64,000 nt of DNA from Mycolicibacterium lacusdiani. GTDB lineage: Bacteria; Actinomycetota; Actinomycetes; Mycobacteriales; Mycobacteriaceae. The position numbers and the translations under genes were made by a program. Below the pieces are notes generated by a model that did no database searches, was not told where the DNA came from, and worked only from the letters and a program-made list of their open reading frames with translations. How positions within the stretch are numbered: position 1 is the stretch's first letter; every line of letters starts with the position of its first letter. Shown here in pieces: positions 1-7,955 of the stretch. The stretch spans positions 1 through 64,000 of the forward strand of contig NZ_JAKCFC010000011.1 in assembly GCF_021916785.1 (NCBI RefSeq). The letters run 5' to 3'.

Positions 1-132
1 CCCAACGAACTCACCCGCCGCTCGGCCCTGCCGGCCTGGCTGCACACCTACAATCACCACCGGCAACACTCAGCAATAGGCAAGACCTCGCCCATCACCA
101 GGTTGACCAACGTCCCTGGGCAGTACAGCTAG
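1..132 (+). CDS. IS481-type transposase, C-terminal end (partial)
   Basis: Frame 1 is open from the first base to a TAG at 130-132 and gives 44 residues. They include W-LHTYNHHRQHSAIG and end in LTNVPGQYS, the usual tail of IS481-family integrase-core (rve/DDE) transposases, where the last catalytic helix is followed by a Y-N-x-x-R-x-H-S-A-x-G stretch. Only the 3' end lies in the window, so it cannot be judged whether the element is intact. It runs toward ilvD and ends 77 bp from it. Identification rests on this terminal motif alone; a related insertion-sequence family with the same core is possible. Confidence 0.75.
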   Translation, partial: PNELTRRSALPAWLHTYNHHRQHSAIGKTSPITRLTNVPGQYS

Positions 133-148
133 CCCCGCCGAACGTCGA

Positions 149-185
149 TTACCGTCACGCTTTTTCGTGGATGGCGTGGCGGTAA
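149..185. terminator. Hairpin between converging transposase and ilvD
   Basis: Two 12-bp arms, 149-160 (TTACCGTCACGC) and 174-185 (GCGTGGCGGTAA), pair with one G-U wobble around a 13-nt loop that starts with TTTTT. It lies between the stop codons of two convergent genes, so it probably acts as a bidirectional terminator. It could instead belong to the terminal inverted repeat of the insertion sequence. Confidence 0.5.
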
Positions 186-209
186 CCAACGTTCGCGGGA
201 AGTCGAGCG

Positions 210-1913
210 CTAGCTGCAGACCGCGCCGGTCGCCGCCGACTGCACCAGCTTGGTGTACTTCGCGAGCACGCCTGACGTGTACACCGGGGGCAGCGGCTCG
301 AAGCCGACCTTGCGGGACTCGAGTTCGTCGGCGTCGACCAGCAGGTCGAGCGTGCCCTTGCCGACGTCGAGCCGGATCCGGTCGCCGTCGCGGACGAACG
401 CGATCGGTCCGCCGTCTACGGCCTCCGGCGCGACGTGGCCGACGCAGAGGCCGGTGGTGCCGCCGGAGAACCGGCCGTCGGTCATCAGCAGCACGTCCTT
501 GCCGAGGCCCGCGCCCTTGATCGCACCGGTGATCGCGAGCATCTCGCGCATGCCGGGCCCGCCCTTGGGGCCCTCGTAGCGGATGACGACGACGTCCCCG
601 TGGGTGATCGTGCCGTCCTCGAGCGCGTCGAGTGCGGCGCGCTCGCGCTCGAAGACCCGTGCGGTGCCCTCGAACACGTCGGAGTCGAAGCCCGCGGACT
701 TCACGACCGCGCCCTCCGGTGCCAGCGAGCCGTGCAGGATCGTGATGCCGCCGGTCGGATGGATCGGCGACGTCAGGGCGCGCAGCACCTTGCCGTCGGG
801 ATCGGGCGGTGCGATGTCGGCGAGGTTCTCCGCCATGGTCCGGCCCGTGACGGTGAGGCAATCGCCATGCAGCAGACCGGCGTCCAGCAGCGCCTTCATG
901 ACGACGGGCACGCCGCCGATGCGGTCGACGTCGTACATGACGTGCTTGCCGAACGGCTTGACGTCCGCGAGGTGCGGCACCTTGGCGCCGACGCGGGTGA
1001 AGTCGGCGAGCGTGAGTTCGACGCCCGCCTCCCATGCGATCGCAAGCAGGTGCAGCACCGCGTTGGTGGACCCGCCGAACGCCATCACGACGGCGATGGC
1101 GTTCTCGAACGCCTCCTTGGTCATGATGTCGCGGGCGGTGATTCCGCGCTTGAGCAGTTCGACGACGGCCTCGCCGCTGGCGCGGGCGTAGCCGTCACGG
1201 CGCCGGTCGCTGGCGGGCGGTGCGGCGGACCCGGGCAGGGACATGCCCAGCGCCTCGGCCGCCGAGGCCATGGTGTTGGCGGTGTACATGCCGCCGCAGG
1301 CGCCCTCGCCCGGACAGATGGCGCGCTCGATGATGTCGACGTCCTCGCGCGACATGAGCCCGCGGGCGCAGGCGCCGACGGCCTCGAACGCGTCGATGAT
1401 CGTGACGTCGCGCTCGGTGCCGTCGGTCAGCGTCGCCTTGCCGGGCATGATCGAGCCGGCGTAGAGGAACACGCTGGCCAGGTCGAGGCGGGCGGCGGCC
1501 ATCAGCATGCCGGGCAGCGACTTGTCGCAGCCGGCGAGCAGCACCGAGCCGTCGAGGCGCTCGGCCATCATCACGGTCTCGACGCTGTCGGCGATCACCT
1601 CACGGGACACCAGCGAGAAGTGCATGCCCTCGTGGCCCATCGAGATGCCGTCGGACACCGAGATGGTGCCGAACTCCATCGGGAAGCCGCCGGCGGCGTG
1701 CACGCCGTCCTTGACGGACTTCGCCAGCCGGTCCAGTGACAGGTTGCACGGGGTGATCTCGTTCCACGACGACGCGACACCGATCTGCGACTTCACCCAG
1801 TCGTCGTCACCCATTCCCACCGCGCGGAGCATCCCGCGGGCGGCGGTCTTCTCGAGGCCGTCGGTGACGTCGCGGCTGCGGGGCTTGATGTCGGGTTGAG
1901 CGTCTGAGGGCAT
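210..1913 (-). CDS. ilvD: Dihydroxy-acid dehydratase IlvD
   Basis: This 567-residue enzyme converts 2,3-dihydroxy-isovalerate and 2,3-dihydroxy-3-methylvalerate to the 2-keto acids in valine, isoleucine and pantothenate synthesis. The family hallmarks are present: candidate iron-sulfur cysteines at about residue 56 (NEITPC), 129 (LAGCDKSLPG) and 206 (GEGACGGMYTANT), the GGSTNAVLHL block near the middle, and TDGRFSGGT near the C terminus. Length matches the mycobacterial enzyme (about 575). The reading frame stays open far upstream, but the ATG at 1913 starts the family-typical MPSDAQPDIKPRSRDVT sequence and leaves room for the divergent promoter. It corresponds to Rv0189c and is transcribed away from the DUF305-ricR operon. 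Confidence 0.96.
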   Translation of the reverse strand: MPSDAQPDIKPRSRDVTDGLEKTAARGMLRAVGMGDDDWVKSQIGVASSWNEITPCNLSLDRLAKSVKDGVHAAGGFPMEFGTISVSDGISMGHEGMHFSLVSREVIADSVETVMMAERLDGSVLLAGCDKSLPGMLMAAARLDLASVFLYAGSIMPGKATLTDGTERDVTIIDAFEAVGACARGLMSREDVDIIERAICPGEGACGGMYTANTMASAAEALGMSLPGSAAPPASDRRRDGYARASGEAVVELLKRGITARDIMTKEAFENAIAVVMAFGGSTNAVLHLLAIAWEAGVELTLADFTRVGAKVPHLADVKPFGKHVMYDVDRIGGVPVVMKALLDAGLLHGDCLTVTGRTMAENLADIAPPDPDGKVLRALTSPIHPTGGITILHGSLAPEGAVVKSAGFDSDVFEGTARVFERERAALDALEDGTITHGDVVVIRYEGPKGGPGMREMLAITGAIKGAGLGKDVLLMTDGRFSGGTTGLCVGHVAPEAVDGGPIAFVRDGDRIRLDVGKGTLDLLVDADELESRKVGFEPLPPVYTSGVLAKYTKLVQSAATGAVCS

Positions 1914-1957
1914 CCGTCGATTATGCGCTCGACCAGTTAGTAGTCCAAAACGATTTC

Positions 1958-1976
1958 GATACCCCTTGGGGGTATC
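1958..1976. promoter_or_regulatory. RicR/CsoR-type copper operator
   Basis: A perfect 8-bp inverted repeat with a 3-nt spacer, GATACCCC-TTG-GGGGTATC, lies 15 bp upstream of the DUF305 start and 45 bp from the ilvD start. TACCC/GGGTA palindromes are the established recognition type for mycobacterial RicR and CsoR repressors, and a RicR homologue is the second gene of the operon it precedes. Autoregulation by copper through this site is therefore the likely scheme. Confidence 0.8.
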
Positions 1977-1991
1977 CGGTACGGTGGATTC

Positions 1992-2636
1992 ATGACCTCC
2001 ACCACGTCGGCCACCGGGCGCATCGCCGCGCTGGTCGCCGCAGCCGCCACCGCCCTGTTCGTGTCCGCCTGTACCGAGACGCCCGCGTCGGACGACCACG
2101 CCGGCCATTCGCAGGGCGCCGAGTCGTCCGCGCCCGCCGCGTCCGGCGAAGCGCCCGCGGCCCTGCCCGCAGGCGTCAACGCCGCGGACGTCGACTTCGC
2201 CAAGGGCATGATTCCGCACCACGAGCAGGCCGTCCAGATGTCGGAGCTGGTGCCCGACCGGTCGTCGGACCCCGCCGTCATCGAACTGGCCGCGGCCATC
2301 TCGAAGGCCCAGGAACCCGAGATCGAGACCATGCAGGGGTTCCTCACCGAGTGGACCGGCAGCGCCGCGACCGGTCACGAAGGTCACGACATGGGTGGCA
2401 TGGGGATGCAGGGAATGGTCGACGGGGCCACGATGAAGAGGCTGGAGACGCTCAAGGGCGCCGAATTCGACACACTGTGGCTGCAGTCGATGATCGGCCA
2501 TCACGAAGGAGCCATCGCGATGGCCAACACCGAGATAGCCGACGGCGCCAATGCCGACGCCAAGGACCTCGCCGCCGAGATCGTGAAGACCCAGCAGGCC
2601 GAGATCGATCAGATGAAACAGATGCTGGGAGGCTGA
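1992..2636 (+). CDS. DUF305 lipoprotein, probably copper-linked
   Basis: A 214-residue exported protein. Residues 1-27 form a signal peptide ending in the lipobox LFVSAC, so it should be a cell-surface lipoprotein. The mature part carries two DUF305 repeats with the signature MIPHHEQAVQM (about 75) and MIGHHEGAIAM (about 170), separated by a His/Met-rich stretch (HEGHDMGGMGMQGM). These His and Met clusters suit metal binding. DUF305 proteins (ferritin-like helical bundles) often accompany copper-resistance genes. The gene sits directly behind a RicR-type palindrome and its stop codon is one base before the ricR start, so copper-responsive coexpression is inferred. The biochemical role of the family is not established. 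Confidence 0.85.
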   Translation: MTSTTSATGRIAALVAAAATALFVSACTETPASDDHAGHSQGAESSAPAASGEAPAALPAGVNAADVDFAKGMIPHHEQAVQMSELVPDRSSDPAVIELAAAISKAQEPEIETMQGFLTEWTGSAATGHEGHDMGGMGMQGMVDGATMKRLETLKGAEFDTLWLQSMIGHHEGAIAMANTEIADGANADAKDLAAEIVKTQQAEIDQMKQMLGG

Positions 2637-2637
2637 C

Positions 2638-2973
2638 GTGTCCGAGACCGTTGACGTGTCCAAGGTTGACTCGCCCGTCGACGAGGTTGCCGCACATGGC
2701 TATTCGTCGAACAAGGAGAACTACGCCAAGCGTTTGCGGCGCATCGAGGGCCAGGTGCGCGGCATCTCGAAGATGATCGACGAGGACAAGTACTGCATCG
2801 ACGTGCTGACGCAGATCAGCGCCGTCAACAGTGCGCTGCAGTCGGTGGCGCTGGGCCTGCTCGACGAACACCTCGGCCACTGCGTGAGCCATGCCGTCGC
2901 CGAGGGCGGCGAGGAGGCCGACAAGAAGCTGGCCGAGGCGTCGGCTGCGATCGCCCGGCTGGTGCGGTCCTGA
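2638..2973 (+). CDS. ricR: Copper-sensing repressor RicR (CsoR family)
   Basis: A 111-residue CsoR/RcnR-family repressor (Rv0190 type). The family core NYAKRLRRIEGQVRGISKMI is followed by the Cu(I) ligands Cys53 (DKYCIDVL), His78 and Cys82 (H-x3-C in EHLGHCVSHA), which is the CsoR copper fingerprint. It starts at a GTG one base after the DUF305 stop, with GGGAGG as ribosome-binding site inside the previous gene's end, so the two are translationally linked. With Cu(I) bound it is expected to release the palindrome at 1958-1976. In M. tuberculosis RicR controls lpqS, mymT and mmcO; DUF305 as operon partner is the local variation. Confidence 0.92.
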   Translation: MSETVDVSKVDSPVDEVAAHGYSSNKENYAKRLRRIEGQVRGISKMIDEDKYCIDVLTQISAVNSALQSVALGLLDEHLGHCVSHAVAEGGEEADKKLAEASAAIARLVRS

Positions 2974-3071
2974 CCGGCGTTGGCCGGAATGCGAAGCGTG
3001 CGATACGCGTAACGATCGTCTGGACGAAGGCGATCAAAGTGGCAGTTCAGCGGTCATTCGTCGGCCGCGTA

Positions 3072-3088
3072 CCCGGCCCGATGCCGGG
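3072..3088 (+). terminator. Weak hairpin downstream of ricR
   Basis: CCCGGC-CCGAT-GCCGGG forms a 6-bp GC stem about 100 bp after the ricR stop and without a T-run. A second small stem (CCGGC-GTTG-GCCGG) starts at 2974, directly after the stop. Either could end the operon transcript. The rest of the 194-bp gap should hold the promoter of the L,D-transpeptidase. Confidence 0.3.
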
Positions 3089-3167
3089 CCGTGACGGTCG
3101 TCGCGGGGATGGGTGGAACCCCGCGCTGTGCCACACTGGGGTCAGTTTGGGTTATGGAGGTGGCTAG

Positions 3168-4214
3168 ATGCCGCAAAGGACGTACGTTCAGGCGCCAAAG
3201 AGGGCGATGAAGAGGATCGCGACCGCGGTGTTCACGGCCGGACTGGTCGGTTCATTCGCACTCGGCAGCCCATCTGCCTGGGCGGAACCGCAACCGGACC
3301 CGGCGGTGCCCGTGCCGCCCGTCGCGCAGCCGGCGCCCCCGGCGCCGTTCCAGATGCCGCGCATGCCGTGGGATCCGCCTGCGCCGCCCGTCGCCGATCC
3401 GGTGGTGCCCGCCACCCCCGCGCTCAACCAGTACGGCGCACCCGCGGTCATCCCCGAGGGGACGCCCGCGGGCCAGAACCCGACCCCGTACACGGGGGAG
3501 CCGGTGTTCGCGCCGCCAACGTTCAACCCGCTCAACGGGTCGATGGTCGGTGTGGCCAAGCCGATCTACATCAACTTCCAGCGCCCCATCGCCGACCGTG
3601 CGATGGCCGAGCAGGCCATCCACATCTCGTCGAGCCCGCCGGTTCCCGGCCGCTTCTACTGGACCAGCGACACCCAGGTGCGCTGGCGTCCGCAGGACTT
3701 CTGGCCGGCCAACACCACGGTGAACATCGACGCCGGTGGCACCAAGTCCAGCTTCCGCACCGGCGACTACCTGGTGGCGACCATCGACGATGCGACCCAC
3801 ACGATGGAAGTCAGGCGCAACGGCGAACTCGAGAAGACGTTCCCGATGTCCATGGGCAAGGAAGACGGCAAGCACGAGACCAAGAACGGCACGTACTACG
3901 TGCTGGAGAAGTTCCCGGACATCGTGATGGACTCGTCGACCTATGGCGTACCGGTGACCTCGGCGGAGGGGTACAAGCTCAAGGTCCAGGACGCCGTGCG
4001 TATCGACAACAGCGGCATCTTCGTGCACAGCGCGCCGTGGTCTGTCGGCGATCAGGGCAAGCGCAACGTCAGCCACGGCTGCATCAACCTGAGCCCGACC
4101 AACGCCCAATGGTTCTACGACAACTTCGGGAGCGGCGACCCCGTCGTCATCAAGAACTCGACCGGCGGCCTCTATACCCAGCCCGACGGTGCGTCGGACT
4201 GGCAAATGTTCTAA
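3168..4214 (+). CDS. L,D-transpeptidase (LdtMt4/Rv0192 type)
   Basis: A 348-residue exported enzyme that forms 3-3 cross-links in peptidoglycan, or attaches groups to diaminopimelate, outside the membrane. The N terminus has a basic start and a hydrophobic signal segment ending AWAEP (about residue 41), then a proline-rich linker to about 105, an immunoglobulin-like domain to about 200, and a YkuD catalytic domain. The catalytic motif is complete: His287 in IFVHSAPW and S302-H303-G304-C305 in NVSHGCINLS, with Cys305 the nucleophile. The start is supported by GGAGGT at 3156-3161. Position after ricR matches Rv0192. Such enzymes are carbapenem-sensitive in general; nothing here addresses this one. 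Confidence 0.93.
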   Translation: MPQRTYVQAPKRAMKRIATAVFTAGLVGSFALGSPSAWAEPQPDPAVPVPPVAQPAPPAPFQMPRMPWDPPAPPVADPVVPATPALNQYGAPAVIPEGTPAGQNPTPYTGEPVFAPPTFNPLNGSMVGVAKPIYINFQRPIADRAMAEQAIHISSSPPVPGRFYWTSDTQVRWRPQDFWPANTTVNIDAGGTKSSFRTGDYLVATIDDATHTMEVRRNGELEKTFPMSMGKEDGKHETKNGTYYVLEKFPDIVMDSSTYGVPVTSAEGYKLKVQDAVRIDNSGIFVHSAPWSVGDQGKRNVSHGCINLSPTNAQWFYDNFGSGDPVVIKNSTGGLYTQPDGASDWQMF

Positions 4215-4226
4215 GCGCTTTTCTTC

Positions 4227-4257
4227 GGCAACCCACCTCCGGGGGGAGTCCGTTGCC
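4227..4257 (+). terminator. Terminator after the L,D-transpeptidase gene
   Basis: GGCAAC (4227-4232) pairs with GTTGCC (4252-4257), and CTCC/GGAG pair inside, giving a two-step stem 13 bp after the stop codon. There is no T-tract, as is common for mycobacterial terminators. Confidence 0.45.
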
Positions 4258-4305
4258 TACCCCCTAATTTGCTCTGCCCGCTTTGCTCTGCGCTTTCCGC
4301 ACGAT

Positions 4306-5001
4306 ATGGTCGTGCTGGGCGTTGGGGGAAGCGTGGCTGAGAGTAAACCGGTGGTGAAGGCAGTCAAACCGAAGCGAGGTCGGCCGGCGGGCGGCAGCGC
4401 GGGGGAGACCCGTGCCTCCATCGTGTCGGCAGGCCGGATCGTGCTCGGCTCCAGGGGGCGAAGGGCGGCCACCGTCAGAATGGTCGCCGACCAGGCAGGA
4501 CTGTCCAACACCGCGGTCTACTACTACTTCGCGGGCATCGACGACATCCACGATGCGGTCGTCGCCGACGTCTCGTCCGTGATGAAGCGGTCCGTCCGGG
4601 ACGTCCTGAACCAACCGACGCTGCGCGCCCAGATTCGCCACTACGTCCTCGCGATGCGCCGCCTCGACGCCGAGGACCGTTCGCTGATGCCGTTCATGAT
4701 GCGTGACTACCTCGACGTTGCGCGTGGACCCAAGCGCAAGCGCAAGGGGTCGCTGTTGATGACGGCGACGGACCTGATCGGCGCGATGGTGAGCAACGCC
4801 GTCGAGCGAGGCGAGCTGGCCGCCGACGTCGACCAACGCGCCATCGTCGGCCTGCTCTCGTCGATCCTGTGGGGCGTACAGCTGTATGCGGGCTTCGTCG
4901 ACGACGCGGAGGCGGTGGCGCGGGTCTCCAACTACCTCGACGTGGTGCTGCCCCACGGGGTGGTCCGGGGCCCGTCGAAGTCCAACGCCCTCGCCGGCTA
5001 A
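4306..5001 (+). CDS. TetR-family regulator
   Basis: About 231 residues. After a basic N-terminal tail (KPKRGRPAGG) comes a TetR-type DNA-binding domain: helices around RASIVSAGRIVLGSRG, then the recognition helix-turn-helix VRMVADQAGLSNTAVYYYFAGIDDI. The C-terminal helical ligand domain is not recognised. The ATG at 4306 has no clear ribosome-binding site; the GTG at 4333, preceded by GGGGGAA, is an alternative giving a protein nine residues shorter. It sits alone between the transpeptidase and a converging GNAT remnant, so its targets cannot be inferred. Confidence 0.82.
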   Translation: MVVLGVGGSVAESKPVVKAVKPKRGRPAGGSAGETRASIVSAGRIVLGSRGRRAATVRMVADQAGLSNTAVYYYFAGIDDIHDAVVADVSSVMKRSVRDVLNQPTLRAQIRHYVLAMRRLDAEDRSLMPFMMRDYLDVARGPKRKRKGSLLMTATDLIGAMVSNAVERGELAADVDQRAIVGLLSSILWGVQLYAGFVDDAEAVARVSNYLDVVLPHGVVRGPSKSNALAG

Positions 5002-5008
5002 CCGGGGT

Positions 5009-5197
5009 CTAACGGCCCTCGAACTTCGAGAGGTACAGCCACGTCGGCCGGCACCCCCGCCGTTCGTACAGCCGGATCGCGTCGTGGTTGCCGGGCAGCG
5101 CACCGAGGACCACATCTGGGACGCCTCGTTCGCGCAGGTGGGTCTCCAGCCGGTCGAGGAGTTCAAAGCCCAGGCCGCTGCCCCAGTCGTCCCCCAT
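5009..5197 (-). pseudogene. GNAT acetyltransferase, C-terminal remnant
   Basis: Sixty-two codons read G-x-G-L-G-F-E-L-L-D-R-L-E-T-H-L, then GNHDAIRLYERRGCRPTWLYL. This is the second half of a GNAT fold: the acetyl-CoA-binding helix region and the NxxAxxLYERxGF motif. The first half, with strands 1-3 and most of motif A, is absent, and the 67 bp upstream to the end of zmp1 do not encode it in any frame. A full domain needs about 140 residues, so this is read as a decayed gene. Expression as a small protein cannot be excluded. Confidence 0.6.
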
Positions 5198-5264
5198 CCG
5201 CCGAGACTACGGAAGTTGACGGAACAACGCGGAAAACCGTCGACAACCGACGTCTCGGCGCAGA

Positions 5265-7256
5265 TCAGCTCCAGATGCGCACGCGGGCAGCGGGTTCGAG
5301 GTACAGCCCGTCGGACTCCGCGACGCCGAACGCGTCGTAGTAGGCGTCGATGTTGCGAACCACGCCGTTGCAGCGGAACTCCGGCGGTGAGTGCGGGTCG
5401 ATCGCGAGCCGGCGGATCGCCTCGGCATCGCGGGACTTGGTGCGCCACACCTGCGCCCAGCCGTAGAACACGCGCTGCACACCGGTCAGCCCGTCGATGA
5501 CCGGCGCCTCTGCACCGTTCAGTGAGATCTGGTACGCCAGCAGCGCAATCGACAACCCACCCAGATCGCCGATGTTCTCGCCGACCGTGAACGCGCCGTT
5601 GACGTGGTGATTGTGCTCCAGTCCACGTGGCGTGAAGGTCTCGTACTGGTCGATCAGCGCCTTGGTGCGCACCCCGAACTCGTCGCGGTCGCTGTCGGTC
5701 CACCAGTCGACGAGGTTGCCGTCACCGTCGTACTTGGCACCCTGATCGTCGAACCCGTGCCCGATTTCGTGGCCGATCACCGCACCGATGCCGCCGTAGT
5801 TGGCCGCGTCGTCGGCCTCGGCGTCGAAGAACGGCGGCTGCAGGATCGCCGCGGGGAAGACGATCTCGTTCATCCCCGGGTTGTAGTAGGCGTTGACGGT
5901 CTGCGGAGTCATGAACCACTCGTCGCGGTCGACCGGGCCGCCGAGCTTGGCGAGTTCACGGTCGGTGTCGACGGCCTGCCCGCGAATGTAGTTGCCGTAC
6001 AGATCATTGCGATCGATGACCAGCGCCGAGTAGTCGCGCCACCGCGCCGGGTAGCCGATCTTCGGGGTGAACTTGTCGAGCTTGGCCAGCGCGCGCTGCC
6101 GCGTCTCGGGCGTCATCCACTCCAGGTCGTTGATGCTGACCCGGTAGGCCTCGCGCAGGTTCTCGACGAGTTCGTCCATCCGCGCCTTCGCGCCGGGCGG
6201 GAAGTGCCGCTCGACGTAGAGCTTGCCGACCGCGTCGCCCATCAGGCCCTCGACCAGACCGACGCCGCGCTTCCAGCGGTCGCGGATCTGCTCGGTGCCC
6301 GACAGGGTGCGACCGTAGAAGTCGAAGTTCTCCTCGATCAGCTCGTCGGTCAGCAGCGACGCCCGCGCATTGATGACGCGCCAGCGCAGCCAGCGCTTCC
6401 AGTCCTCGAGGTCGCGTTCGGCCCACAGTTCGGCGAAAGCGGTCAGGAAGTCGGGCTGGCGGACGACGACCTCCGCGACCTGCTCGGGAGTGGTGCCCAG
6501 CGCGGCCACCCAGCCGGACCAATCGAAGCCGGGCGCCTCGGCGGCCAGGTCGGCGAACGCACGCAGGTTGTAGGTCAGGTCGGCGTCGCGACGCTTCACG
6601 ACGTCCCAGTGCGCTGCGGCGAGCGCGGTTTCCAGGCCGACGATGCGCTCGGCGGTCGCCTCCCACTCGCCGGGCTGCGGCTCGGCGCCGAAGACCAGGC
6701 CCAGCATCCGCGCGATGTGCTTGGGGTAGGCCGCGAGGATCTCGGCGTGCTGCGGGTCGCGGTAGTACGACTCGTCGGGCAGTCCCAGCCCCGACTGCGA
6801 GAAGTGCAGCAGGTAGCGGTTGGAGTCCTTCGAGTCGGTGTCGACGTACACGCCCGTGCCGCCTCCGACGCCGACGCGCTGCAAGGCCCCGAGCACCGAC
6901 GCCAGTGCGTCGCGGTCCACGGCGAGGTCGACGGCTTCGATTTCATCGAGTAACGGCGTCACCCCGGCGCTGGCAACGGCGGCCTCGTCCATGAAGCTGG
7001 CGAACAGATCGCCCACCCGCTGCTCGTCGGTGCCCGGCGCTGCCTTCAGGTCGCTGGCTTCGATGATGATGTCCCGGACCTGCTCCTCCGCCCGGTCGGC
7101 GAGCGAGCGGAACGCTCCGTCGGTCGCGCGGTCGGCGGGGATCTCGTATTCGGTCAGCCAGCGGCCGTTGACGTGTCCGAAGAGGTCGTCCTGGGGACGT
7201 GCATCGTCGTCCACGTAGGACAGGTCGATACCGGATTTGAGGGCTTCAAGCGTCAC
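5265..7256 (-). CDS. zmp1: Zinc metalloprotease Zmp1 (peptidase M13)
   Basis: At 663 residues it has exactly the length of M. tuberculosis Zmp1 (Rv0198c), a neprilysin-like endopeptidase. The zinc motif HEIGH spans residues 496-500 in VIGHEIGHGFDDQG, and the third ligand is the Glu of ENIGDLGG about 60 residues later. The family substrate motif NAYYNPGMNEIVFPAAIL lies just before the zinc site, and the protein ends in RVRIW. No signal peptide or membrane segment is seen, as in the homologue, which leaves the cell by an unconventional route. The start MTLEALKSGIDLSYVD is family-typical. It is divergent from omamA across 111 bp. Confidence 0.95.
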   Translation of the reverse strand: MTLEALKSGIDLSYVDDDARPQDDLFGHVNGRWLTEYEIPADRATDGAFRSLADRAEEQVRDIIIEASDLKAAPGTDEQRVGDLFASFMDEAAVASAGVTPLLDEIEAVDLAVDRDALASVLGALQRVGVGGGTGVYVDTDSKDSNRYLLHFSQSGLGLPDESYYRDPQHAEILAAYPKHIARMLGLVFGAEPQPGEWEATAERIVGLETALAAAHWDVVKRRDADLTYNLRAFADLAAEAPGFDWSGWVAALGTTPEQVAEVVVRQPDFLTAFAELWAERDLEDWKRWLRWRVINARASLLTDELIEENFDFYGRTLSGTEQIRDRWKRGVGLVEGLMGDAVGKLYVERHFPPGAKARMDELVENLREAYRVSINDLEWMTPETRQRALAKLDKFTPKIGYPARWRDYSALVIDRNDLYGNYIRGQAVDTDRELAKLGGPVDRDEWFMTPQTVNAYYNPGMNEIVFPAAILQPPFFDAEADDAANYGGIGAVIGHEIGHGFDDQGAKYDGDGNLVDWWTDSDRDEFGVRTKALIDQYETFTPRGLEHNHHVNGAFTVGENIGDLGGLSIALLAYQISLNGAEAPVIDGLTGVQRVFYGWAQVWRTKSRDAEAIRRLAIDPHSPPEFRCNGVVRNIDAYYDAFGVAESDGLYLEPAARVRIWS

Positions 7257-7367
7257 TCCGCCATCCTGCCATCGCGCGCCGGGTGCGCGCCGCCACCGAG
7301 GTCAGGACGGGCGTCTGCGGCGGCACGACGGCGGGGACACCGACGGGTGCCAGGTACCCTCACGGCC

Positions 7368-7955
7368 ATGCCCGACGAGCCAGCAGCAACGACCACCGAG
7401 GACGCAGGCGGTCGGATCACCGGTCTCGGCATCGCATCGGCCGTGCTCGGCGTCGTCTCCGTCGCGGCCGTCGTGCTCGCGTTCCTCATCTGGTCCGGTC
7501 ACCGCAGTGAGAGCGCCGAGCGGACCTATCAAACTGAGGTGCTGCAGGCAGCCGTCGACTGGACCAACGTCCTGATCAACATGAACCAGGGCGGCCTCGA
7601 CGAGAGCCTGCGCACGCTGCACGACGGCACCGTCGGACAGCTGAGCGCCGACTTCGAGTCGACCGTCGAGCCGTTCAAGCAACTGGTGACGAAGCTGCAG
7701 TCGCAGACCACCGGCCAGGTCGAGTCGGTGTCGATCGAATCGCTCCACCACGACCCGCCCGGCCAGGCGCCCGCCGAAGACCAGCCCGAGCTGTCGTCGG
7801 TCGCGTCGCGCACCGACACCGTGATCGTGGTCGCGACGTCGCTGAGCCGCAACGCGGGCGCTCAGGAACCGCAGACCGTGCGGTGGAATCTCCGCCTCGG
7901 CGTCTCCGACGTCGACGGCAAGCTGCTGATCTCGCGGCTGGAGACGCTGCGATGA
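7368..7955 (+). CDS. omamA: Orphan Mce-associated membrane protein OmamA
   Basis: A 195-residue protein with a short acidic N terminus, one membrane helix (about residues 16-45, ITGLGIASAVLGVV onward) and an extracytoplasmic domain of the Mce-associated type (helix, then YQTEVLQAAVDWTNVLINM and a beta-rich cone-like half). Position between zmp1 and an overlapping second such gene matches Rv0199 (OmamA), which stabilises Mce1 and Mce4 importers of fatty acids and cholesterol. The ATG at 7368 is chosen because the frame upstream lies within the zmp1 promoter region. Its last bases overlap the start of omamB (ATGA), so the two are translationally coupled. Confidence 0.88.
   Translation: MPDEPAATTTEDAGGRITGLGIASAVLGVVSVAAVVLAFLIWSGHRSESAERTYQTEVLQAAVDWTNVLINMNQGGLDESLRTLHDGTVGQLSADFESTVEPFKQLVTKLQSQTTGQVESVSIESLHHDPPGQAPAEDQPELSSVASRTDTVIVVATSLSRNAGAQEPQTVRWNLRLGVSDVDGKLLISRLETLR

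Noticed and set aside
1914..2663. N-terminal extension of the ilvD frame by about 250 residues
   Set aside because: The extension runs antisense to the DUF305 gene and the copper operator and has no dehydratase similarity; the family start at 1913 is clear.
4264..5703. A 479-codon antisense frame over the tetR and GNAT remnant region
   Set aside because: Arg/His-rich shadow crossing the end of zmp1 in another frame; it does not supply the missing GNAT half.
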